Shown in pieces: positions 34,832-40,285 of a stretch of DNA of 40,285 bases (the first letter of the stretch is position 1; the number at the start of each line of letters is the position of its first letter). The stretch covers positions 1 to 40,285 of the forward strand of contig JAHEAQ010000043.1 in assembly GCA_024642705.1 (NCBI GenBank). The letters are read 5' to 3'. Made by a program: the position numbers and the translations under genes. Source of the stretch: Bacteroidota bacterium. Its GTDB lineage: Bacteria > Bacteroidota > Bacteroidia > Chitinophagales > Saprospiraceae. The notes below the pieces were generated by a model. The model ran no database searches. It had not been told where the DNA came from and saw only the letters and a list, made by a program, of their open reading frames with translations.

Positions 34832-35688
34832 TGGATATTTATAATATCGATGCTTTATTGGACAAATATTTTGAAGGCGATACAAGTATTGCCGAAGAAA
34901 AAACTCTAAAAGCATACTTTAATTCTAATCAAATAGAAGAAAAACATCAGCAATTTAGTAGCTTGTTTGTTTATCTTTCAGAAGCAAAGAAAATAAATCT
35001 TCAAAAAGATATAGAACCTTCTCTATCTAATATAGATCAATTATTGGATAAATATTTTGAAGGTGAAACGAGCATTGCTGAAGAAAAAACACTTAAAGCT
35101 TATTTTAATTCTGAAAATATCGCTGAGGAACACAAAGCTTTCAGTAATCTATTTCAATACTTCATTGATGCAAAAGAAGTAAAATTGGACAAAGAAATTG
35201 ATCTGGAACAAAATAACATCGATATCCTTCTTGATAATTATTTCAATGGAGAAACAAGTATTGAGGATGAAAGAACGCTTAAGGCCTACTTCAATTCAAA
35301 TTCGATTGCTAAAGAACATGAACAATTCAAAAACTTATTCGAATATTTCTCGATTGCTCAAACGGAACAATTAGAACACAAAATTGAGTTGGATCTCAAT
35401 AAAAAAGCAAAAGTTAGTTACTTAAAAGTTGTCAGATCTAGAATGATTAGCATTGCTGCCAGCTTGATAATAATTCTTGGATCTATTTTCATTATCAAAA
35501 ATGCAATCGATCAAAATACAGCTAATCAAATTGCTCTGAATTTAACTGCACAAGAAGAATTAGAAGCTGAAGAAGCTCTAGAAACTACAATGGAAGCTTT
35601 AGCTTATCTAGGTGTTAAATTCAATAAAGGAAAAGAATCTATGGAAAATATAAAACAATTAGACAAAGCAAAGATTTTTAAACAATAA
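34831..35688 (+). CDS. Anti-sigma-like membrane protein with triplicated N-terminal module
   Basis: A 285-residue single-pass protein. Residues 6-191 are three consecutive 62-residue units starting at Ile6, Ile68 and Ile130. Each reads close to ID-LLDKYFEGETSIAEEKTLKAYFNS, then an amphipathic stretch ending in LFxYFxxAK. A membrane helix follows at about 204-223 (RMISIAASLIIILGSIFIIK), leaving about 60 acidic and helical residues outside (AQEELEAEEALETTMEAL). The canonical zinc anti-sigma motif is absent. Position directly behind the ECF gene with a one-base overlap, plus the topology, makes it the likely cognate anti-sigma factor. Bacteroidota proteins I recall with this module carry it once, so three copies are unusual. 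Confidence 0.85.
   Translation: MDIYNIDALLDKYFEGDTSIAEEKTLKAYFNSNQIEEKHQQFSSLFVYLSEAKKINLQKDIEPSLSNIDQLLDKYFEGETSIAEEKTLKAYFNSENIAEEHKAFSNLFQYFIDAKEVKLDKEIDLEQNNIDILLDNYFNGETSIEDERTLKAYFNSNSIAKEHEQFKNLFEYFSIAQTEQLEHKIELDLNKKAKVSYLKVVRSRMISIAASLIIILGSIFIIKNAIDQNTANQIALNLTAQEELEAEEALETTMEALAYLGVKFNKGKESMENIKQLDKAKIFKQ
34846..35403 (+). repeat. Three in-frame 186-bp coding repeats
   Basis: The units are 34846-35031, 35032-35217 and 35218-35403. Protein similarity is highest between units 1 and 2, while unit 3 has diverged (DNYFNGETSIEDERT). The spacing is exactly 62 codons in both steps. Confidence 0.95.
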
Positions 35689-35730
35689 TTCGCAATAACA
35701 ATTTCAATCACAATATCAATTAAATTAAAA

Positions 35731-36243
35731 ATGAAAAAATTAAGTTTAGTATTAGCCGTAATGGTCAGCATTGTTAGTATGTCTTTTGGACAAGATGCTA
35801 TTGAAAAGTACTTTGAAAAGTATATGAATGATGAAAACTTCACTGTCGTATACATAAGTCCAAAAATGTTTCAAATGGTTTCAAAAATAGCTCCTGAAGA
35901 TATGGATGCTGATGTAAAAGATGTAATCAAAAATTTAAAAGGCTTAAGAATCCTAACCACTGAATACAACACTAAAGCCTTCTACACTGAAGCAAAATCA
36001 AAAATTAATACCAAAGAGTACGAAGTATTGATGACCGTTAGAGATGATGGAACTAATGTAGAATTCCTAGTAAAAGAAACAGGTGATATCATTAATGAAC
36101 TACTATTGTTGGTAGGCGGTGATGAATTTGTAATGATGAGTTTTGTTGGAAACATCGATCTAAAGAAAATTGCCAAGCTTTCGAAAGATATGGATATAGA
36201 CGGAATGGAGCATTTGAAAAAACTTGACGAAAAGAAAAATTAA
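35731..36243 (+). CDS. DUF4252 exported protein, copy 1
   Basis: A 170-residue protein with a signal peptide (KLSLVLAVMVSIVSMSFGQ, about 2-21). The mature part has the DUF4252 layout: FTVVYISPKMFQMVSKI (about 38-54), then LKGLRILTTEYNT, YEVLMTVRDDGTNVEFLVKET and INELLLLVGGDEFVMMSFVGNIDLKKIAKLSK. The function of the family is unknown; it commonly sits behind ECF sigma genes in this phylum. No lipobox cysteine, so probably periplasmic. 42 bp after the anti-sigma-like gene. Confidence 0.9.
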   Translation: MKKLSLVLAVMVSIVSMSFGQDAIEKYFEKYMNDENFTVVYISPKMFQMVSKIAPEDMDADVKDVIKNLKGLRILTTEYNTKAFYTEAKSKINTKEYEVLMTVRDDGTNVEFLVKETGDIINELLLLVGGDEFVMMSFVGNIDLKKIAKLSKDMDIDGMEHLKKLDEKKN

Positions 36244-36262
36244 TACCAACAAAACAAATAAA

Positions 36263-36790
36263 ATGAAAAATCTCTATATTCTAATCATTGTCCTTGCCTT
36301 TAGTACTTCTTCTTATAGTCAAACAAGATCTTTGAACAAATTCATTAACCATTATAAAGTTCAAGATAACGCACTAGCGGTTAATGTTCCGGGTTTTGTG
36401 TTGGATTTAGTAGGATTATCTTCAAAATTTATTGATGAAGAAGATGACGAAGCCAGAGAGTTAATAAACTTAGTCAAAAAAATTAGCAGAATTAGATTGT
36501 TAATTATTGATGAAGAGGCTAATGTAGATCCGAGTGATATTAAAAAACTTACTTCTAATTTACAAAATGATAATTTTGAAGAATTACTGACAGTCAGAAG
36601 TGAAGGAACAAGTGTTAAAATATTGATCAAAGAAAATCGAAATTCTATACGAAATATTACTGCACTTATTCAAGAGGATAATTCAATTTTCTTGATGACA
36701 TTGTCTGGAAAATTTAAGATTGAAGATCTTAAAAACATGAAAATGTGGGAAAAAGCAGAAATAAATGAAAAAGTTTTAGAAACTTTATAA
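36263..36790 (+). CDS. DUF4252 exported protein, copy 2
   Basis: A 175-residue paralogue. The start is placed at ATG 36263 (MKNLYILIIVLAFSTSSYSQ), which gives a proper signal peptide; a longer frame from 36224 would overlap copy 1 and put a lysine-rich run in front. Conserved blocks are NALAVNVPGFVLDLVG, SRIRLLIIDEEANV, FEELLTVRSEGTSVKILIKEN and FLMTLSGKFKIEDLKNM. The gap to copy 1 is 19 bp, consistent with one transcript. Function unknown. Confidence 0.88.
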   Translation: MKNLYILIIVLAFSTSSYSQTRSLNKFINHYKVQDNALAVNVPGFVLDLVGLSSKFIDEEDDEARELINLVKKISRIRLLIIDEEANVDPSDIKKLTSNLQNDNFEELLTVRSEGTSVKILIKENRNSIRNITALIQEDNSIFLMTLSGKFKIEDLKNMKMWEKAEINEKVLETL

Positions 36791-36842
36791 CTATCCCACT
36801 ACATTCTGCATACCAATTAACCATTTCAAAAAAACAAAAATT

Positions 36843-37334
36843 ATGTTTAAAATAGCTATAGCAAGCCTTATATTTTTATGCGCTTTTGCCATCACAAAAA
36901 CAGAAACCACAGATCCAAATATTGAAGATTTTTTGAAGACTTTTGTAAAGGAAAGAGATTGTTCAAAAATTTCATTAAGTGGAAATTTGTTCTCTTTCAA
37001 AAGTGATAAAGATGTGGATTCTGAAATTGAACTTTTTCAACTTTATATCTTTAATGAAAAAGACCCATTAAAAGATAAAGATGTAAAAGAAATCAGTAAA
37101 ATGATTAAAAACTATAATCTTGAACTTCTTAACATGATAAAGTCAAAAGATAGTAACGTCGAAATCTACATTAAGGAAAAAAACGATATTATTGACGATG
37201 TTTTTATGTTAGTCTCAGGAAAAGAAGATGGTATTTTGTTCCATGCAAAGGGGAAATTGAGATATAAAGATTTACAAAAATTAAATATTGATTTTGACGG
37301 ATCAGAAGAACTTAAAAACTATAAAAAACAATAA
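36843..37334 (+). CDS. DUF4252-like exported protein, copy 3 (divergent)
   Basis: A 163-residue protein with a short signal peptide (MFKIAIASLIFLCAFA). It keeps the general plan (FQLYIFNEKDPLKDK, LELLNMIKSKDSNVEIYIKEK, DVFMLVSGKEDGILFHAKGKLRYKDLQKLN) but lacks the early FTVVYISP-like strand in recognisable form, reading CSKISLSGNLFSF there. It is assigned to DUF4252 by position and by the C-terminal half. Last gene of the sigma operon, closed by the terminator at 37353. Confidence 0.75.
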   Translation: MFKIAIASLIFLCAFAITKTETTDPNIEDFLKTFVKERDCSKISLSGNLFSFKSDKDVDSEIELFQLYIFNEKDPLKDKDVKEISKMIKNYNLELLNMIKSKDSNVEIYIKEKNDIIDDVFMLVSGKEDGILFHAKGKLRYKDLQKLNIDFDGSEELKNYKKQ

Positions 37335-37352
37335 AAAGGTAAAATTTCAAAG

Positions 37353-37386
37353 AAAGGTGAATACAAAAGTGTTCACCTTTTTTATT
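37353..37386 (+). terminator. Intrinsic terminator of the sigma/DUF4252 operon
   Basis: AAAGGTGAA (37353-37361) pairs with TTCACCTTT (37372-37380), with a 10-nt loop and a T-run to 37384. Confidence 0.82.
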
Positions 37387-37397
37387 TATTGATGGTC

Positions 37398-37997
37398 CTA
37401 AGCATTATATTTCGACATTTCATATTCAAGCGATTTCTTAACCGTATTCCATTCCTGTGAAATTATTGAAAATACCACAGTATCTCTCAAATTTCCAAAG
37501 TCATCTATTTTATGATTTCTTAGCACGCCATCTTGTTTTGCGCCCAACCTCAGAATCGCATTTCTCGATGGATGATTGTGCCAATTGGTCCTAAATTCGA
37601 CAGCAATACATCCCAATTGTTCGAAAGCATATTTTAAAAGCAAATACTTGGACTCTGTGTTAATTCCCGTTCTTTGCACACTTTTTGAATACCAAGTGTA
37701 ACCAATTTCCAATCTTTTATTGGCTGAATCTACATTACAATATCTTGTGCAACCTATAATATTATTGGAATTAGCATCTACAATTGTGAATGGCAAAGAA
37801 GTTTTATTTTCTAACTGTCCTAAAGCACTTTCTATATAAAGTTCAATAGTATCAATTGATGGAACGGAAGTGTACCATAGATTCCATAAGTTCCCATCAG
37901 CTGCAGCATTAAGCAAACCTTTTTTATGTTCTTTTAAGAGTGGTATTAATTTTACTTTTTCACCAATAAGCTCAATAGTTTGAAGCCAAGAATTCAT
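37398..37997 (-). CDS. GNAT-family N-acetyltransferase (RimJ/RimL-like)
   Basis: A 199-residue cytoplasmic acetyltransferase. It has the RimL-type layout: an N-terminal strand (GEKVKLIPLLKEHKKGLLNA), a central beta hairpin (LPFTIVDANSNNIIGCTRYC), LEIGYTWYSKSVQRTGINTE in place of the classical acetyl-CoA loop, then CIAVEFRTNWHNHPSRNAILRLGAKQDGVLR. Such enzymes acetylate protein N-termini or small amines; the target is unknown. Stand-alone minus-strand gene convergent with the sigma operon. Confidence 0.88.
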   Translation of the reverse strand: MNSWLQTIELIGEKVKLIPLLKEHKKGLLNAAADGNLWNLWYTSVPSIDTIELYIESALGQLENKTSLPFTIVDANSNNIIGCTRYCNVDSANKRLEIGYTWYSKSVQRTGINTESKYLLLKYAFEQLGCIAVEFRTNWHNHPSRNAILRLGAKQDGVLRNHKIDDFGNLRDTVVFSIISQEWNTVKKSLEYEMSKYNA

Positions 37998-38054
37998 TTT
38001 TTCCGTTTTTAAAGCTTGTAATATTTGTTTTTTTTAATACTATACTTCAAAATT

Positions 38055-38924
38055 CTATCCATTTGTTATCAATTCTAATGATTTTTGAATCAACAATTCT
38101 ACCGTTTTTTTTGGATCTACACTAAACTTACCCAATTTCCTATTGGCAATCAAAGCATTTAAAGAAATTGCTGAGTGGCCAAGATTTGCAGCAAAAAGAT
38201 ACATGGCTGAAGTTTCCATTTCAATATTTGTTATCTTTTTACCTTCCCATTCTATTTGAGAAAAGGTTTCTACAAAATCTCCCAAGTTATTATTAGTTCT
38301 CAATTTTCTTCCCTGAGGTCCATAAAAACCTGTTGCAGTTAAAGTATTTCCCGCAACAAAATCTTCATTGGAAATAAATCTTTCAAGGATTTCTGGTCTT
38401 ACCTTTATCGTATATAAGGGCAATTTGGTTCCAAATTCTGTAAATAATATATTATCTAAAACTACATCATTATAACCATCTGGAATTCCATAAAAACAAT
38501 TGAGATTATCCATCCCAATCGCAGTTTCACTTACAAGAAAGGAATCTATTGGAATTTCTGATTGTATGCACCCAGAGGTTCCAATTCGAAAAAACTCAAG
38601 CGATGTCAATTCACTTTTTATTGTTCGCGTGTTTAAGTTAATATTAAATAAAGCATCAATTTCATTAAATACAATATCAATATTGTCGGTGCCTATTCCA
38701 GTTGAAATAACTGAAAGCCGCTTTTTTCCAATGGTCCCAGTATGGCAAACAAATTCTCTTTTTTGTTTTTTAATTTCGATGTTGTCAAAATATTTAGATA
38801 CTTGCGAAACTCTACCTGGATCACCAACTGTAATAATAGTTTCAGCAACATCATTTGGTAAAAGATTCAAATGGTATACTGATCCGTCCTTATTCAGTAT
38901 TAATTCAGAAGATGCAATGGTCAT
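38055..38924 (-). CDS. Nucleoside phosphorylase (uridine phosphorylase-like)
   Basis: A 289-residue cytoplasmic phosphorylase of the PNP/UDP family, cleaving a nucleoside with phosphate to base and ribose 1-phosphate. Recognisable sites are TVGDPGRVSQVSKYF (phosphate, about 32-46), SVISTGIGTDNIDIVFNE, FFRIGTSGCIQSEIPI and IEMETSAMYLFAANLG, where the Glu-Met-Glu contacts ribose. Uridine versus purine preference cannot be fixed by eye. Single gene, 55 bp from the divergent ArsC-like gene. Confidence 0.88.
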   Translation of the reverse strand: MTIASSELILNKDGSVYHLNLLPNDVAETIITVGDPGRVSQVSKYFDNIEIKKQKREFVCHTGTIGKKRLSVISTGIGTDNIDIVFNEIDALFNINLNTRTIKSELTSLEFFRIGTSGCIQSEIPIDSFLVSETAIGMDNLNCFYGIPDGYNDVVLDNILFTEFGTKLPLYTIKVRPEILERFISNEDFVAGNTLTATGFYGPQGRKLRTNNNLGDFVETFSQIEWEGKKITNIEMETSAMYLFAANLGHSAISLNALIANRKLGKFSVDPKKTVELLIQKSLELITNG

Positions 38925-38979
38925 TATTTAATAATTTTATATATTGAAGAGATTTATTTGTCAAAAAAAACTTTAGAAA

Positions 38980-39336
38980 TTGAAAAAAATATATTACTTA
39001 TCCACTTGTAGCACTTGCCAGAAAATCATCCATGACTTAGATCTCCGAAACAAAGAATTTGAATTTCAAGATATAAAGGAAACAAATATTGATGAAAAAA
39101 CATTGAATATGGTTGCAAATTATCATGGGTCTTTTGAGGCCATTTTTAGCAAAAGAGCTCAGAAATATAGATCAATGGGATTAAATGAAATGAAACTATC
39201 CGAATCTGATTATAAAAAATGGATGCTGGAAGAATATACTTTCTTGAAAAGACCATTTATCATTATCGACGATGAAATATTCGTTGGAAATAGTAAAAAG
39301 ACCTTGGAAGATGCTGCAAAAGCTTTAGCGAACTAA
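38980..39336 (+). CDS. ArsC/Spx-family thioredoxin-like protein
   Basis: A 118-residue protein starting at TTG 38980. The N-terminal CSTC motif (STCSTCQKII, Cys10 and Cys13 in MKKIYYLSTCSTC) and the later LKRPFIIIDDEIFVGNSKKTL, containing the ArsC-type cis-proline region RPF, place it in the ArsC/Spx/MgsR superfamily. Arsenate reductases usually have one N-terminal Cys, whereas CxxC is Spx-like, so a redox regulator or a non-arsenate reductase is as likely. No other arsenic gene is nearby. Confidence 0.85.
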   Translation: MKKIYYLSTCSTCQKIIHDLDLRNKEFEFQDIKETNIDEKTLNMVANYHGSFEAIFSKRAQKYRSMGLNEMKLSESDYKKWMLEEYTFLKRPFIIIDDEIFVGNSKKTLEDAAKALAN

Positions 39337-39360
39337 AAAATTAATCAAAAAAAGAAAATC

Positions 39361-40017
39361 CTAAGAATTTGCTTTTGCATGGTCAGCTAGAAATTGTGCC
39401 AGCCCAATATCTGTCAATGGGTGTTTCAACAAACCCAATATTGCAGAAAGTCCACAAGTTACAATGTCTGCACCTGCTTTTGCTGCTTCTACTATATGTA
39501 ATGAATTCCTAATTGATGCAGCTAAAATTTCTGTTTCATAACCTTGAATGGCGTAAATTTCTGCAATATCAGTAATCAATTGCATGCCATCCCAAGAAGT
39601 ATCATCTAACCTTCCTATAAAAGGAGATAAATATGTTGCTCCAGCTTTAGCTGCTAAAATTGCTTGCCCGGCAGAAAAAATTAAAGTGCAATTGGTTTTG
39701 ATATCGTGATCTGCAAAATATCTAATGGCTTTCACTCCGTCCTTAATCATTGGAACTTTCACTACGATATTAGGAGCAATTTTAGAAAGTTCTACACCTT
39801 CGGCAACAATACCTTCGAAATTGGTGGAAATCACTTCTGCACTCACATCACCTTCCACAAGCTTGCATATTTTAGCATAGTGAGCTTTTACATTCGCTTC
39901 TCCAGAAATACCTTCTTTAGCCATTAAAGATGGATTGGTCGTTACTCCATCCAATATTCCTAAATCTTTTGCTTCAAGAATCTGGTCAATATTGGCTGTG
40001 TCAATGAAAAATCTCAT
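39361..40017 (-). CDS. Transaldolase (short TalC/FSA-like type)
   Basis: A 218-residue class I aldolase, the length of the small transaldolase/fructose-6-phosphate aldolase subfamily. [13 protein letters not shown] is the family start. TTNPSL is at 26-31, the Schiff-base Lys87 lies in NIVVKVPM, and [32 protein letters not shown] (about 113-144) is the phosphate-binding part. [20 protein letters not shown] follows. It acts in the non-oxidative pentose phosphate pathway; aldolase versus transaldolase activity depends on a few residues not judged here. The start lies 33 nt beyond the end of the SRP RNA gene on the same strand. Confidence 0.93.
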   Translation of the reverse strand: MRFFIDTANIDQILEAKDLGILDGVTTNPSLMAKEGISGEANVKAHYAKICKLVEGDVSAEVISTNFEGIVAEGVELSKIAPNIVVKVPMIKDGVKAIRYFADHDIKTNCTLIFSAGQAILAAKAGATYLSPFIGRLDDTSWDGMQLITDIAEIYAIQGYETEILAASIRNSLHIVEAAKAGADIVTCGLSAILGLLKHPLTDIGLAQFLADHAKANS

Positions 40018-40047
40018 AGCAGATGTGATTTTGATGAAAAAGAAAAA

Positions 40048-40143
40048 AAGTGAGGAAACACACCGACGTCGCTCGACCTCCTACCCTTGCTGTATTTCTA
40101 CCCTGGGGGAGTTCAGAAGGAGCTGACCGTGTGGTCCTCACCG
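40048..40143 (-). ncRNA. ffs: Signal recognition particle RNA (small bacterial type)
   Basis: Read on the minus strand, the GC-rich segment folds as a long hairpin. The outer stem GTGAGGA/TCCTCAC (40141-40135 with 40056-40050) and CACAC/GTGTG (40133-40129 with 40063-40059) close it. The apical part CCAGG-GTA-GAAA-TAC-AGCA is the domain IV signature: the CAGG/AGCA symmetric loop bound by Ffh and a GNRA tetraloop. A T-run follows at 40049-40043. Length and fold fit the roughly 100-nt SRP RNA. Its base composition stands out sharply from the AT-rich surroundings. Confidence 0.9.
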
Positions 40144-40147
40144 GGGG

Positions 40148-40180
40148 CAAAAGTACAATGATTTTGTGGAGACTACAAAA
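40148..40180 (-). promoter_or_regulatory. Promoter of the SRP RNA gene
   Basis: On the minus strand TACTTTTG (40155-40148) matches TAnnTTTG exactly, and a TTTTG (40180-40176) lies 20 bp upstream as the -33 element. Transcription would begin near 40143. Confidence 0.7.
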
Positions 40181-40285
40181 AAAAATGGAAAGTTTATTTT
40201 ATATAAAATGTGAGTGCCTAATTATGAGAGGTTTAGCATTATAAATAAAATAATTAGCAATAATTGAATCTATTTATTGCACATT

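Noticed and set aside
34846-35403. Regular 186-bp repeats considered as a CRISPR or mobile repeat
   Set aside because: They are in-frame coding repeats within one protein, with no spacers and no flanking transposition features.
36224-36262. Longer N-terminus for the second DUF4252 protein
   Set aside because: It adds a lysine/asparagine-rich run in front of a clear signal peptide; ATG 36263 is preferred.
40050-40244. Plus-strand frame beginning [20 protein letters not shown]
   Set aside because: It runs across the SRP RNA gene on the other strand; its unusual composition is explained by the RNA.

Overview
The window looks like chromosomal DNA of a low-GC, aerobic member of the Bacteroidota. 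The evidence is the promoter style (TAnnTTTG -7 elements, A-rich leaders without strong Shine-Dalgarno sites), three proteins ending in type IX secretion (T9SS) C-terminal sorting domains, clustered DUF4252 genes, an M43 metalloprotease pair, and the sugar transporter and desaturase families present. Genus is not resolvable from the sequence alone; a Saprospiria- or Chitinophagia-like lineage is a guess. No transposase, integrase, phage gene or CRISPR array was seen.

Layout. 1-3010 (minus): a partial Ala/Lys-rich protein cut by the left edge, with a motif reminiscent of contractile-injection-system or DUF4157 proteins, then a histidine kinase/response regulator pair. 3239-5368: a spondin-domain lipoprotein and a secreted beta-propeller protein, convergent. 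5542-5616: tRNA-Val(GAC). 5742-7820: an SDR oxidoreductase, an EI24 membrane protein and a CBS-pair protein. 7821-8589: a 0.77 kb stretch without a recognisable gene. 8590-15930: an S10 peptidase, a PqiA-like membrane protein, a 1290-residue multidomain metzincin-like secreted protein, a broken duplicate of the pqiA 3' end, and an ICMT/DUF1295-type membrane protein. 16085-19125: a tight operon of exported PIG-L deacetylase, sugar MFS transporter and ROK kinase, which reads as a small amino-sugar uptake pathway. 19276-23183: acyl-ACP desaturase, then CotH-T9SS protein, VOC protein, DinB-like protein and group III truncated haemoglobin. 23209-25721 (minus): an unknown secreted protein, a peroxiredoxin-like protein and malate dehydrogenase. 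25966-28936: two overlapping M43 metalloproteases with T9SS tails. 29018-31831: sucC, xseA, xseB. 31828-34208 (minus): PAP2 phosphatase and an LptF/LptG-type permease. 34358-37334: ECF sigma factor, an anti-sigma-like membrane protein with a triplicated 62-residue N-terminal module, and three DUF4252 proteins. 37398-40017: GNAT acetyltransferase, nucleoside phosphorylase, ArsC-like protein, transaldolase. 40048-40143 (minus): the SRP RNA gene with its own promoter.

The items most worth a second look are the sigma/anti-sigma/DUF4252 locus, where three copies of a cytoplasmic module sit beside three exported paralogues; the partial gene at the left edge; the near-identical pqiA fragment flanking the giant metzincin gene; and the 11-bp direct repeats in front of the two-component system.
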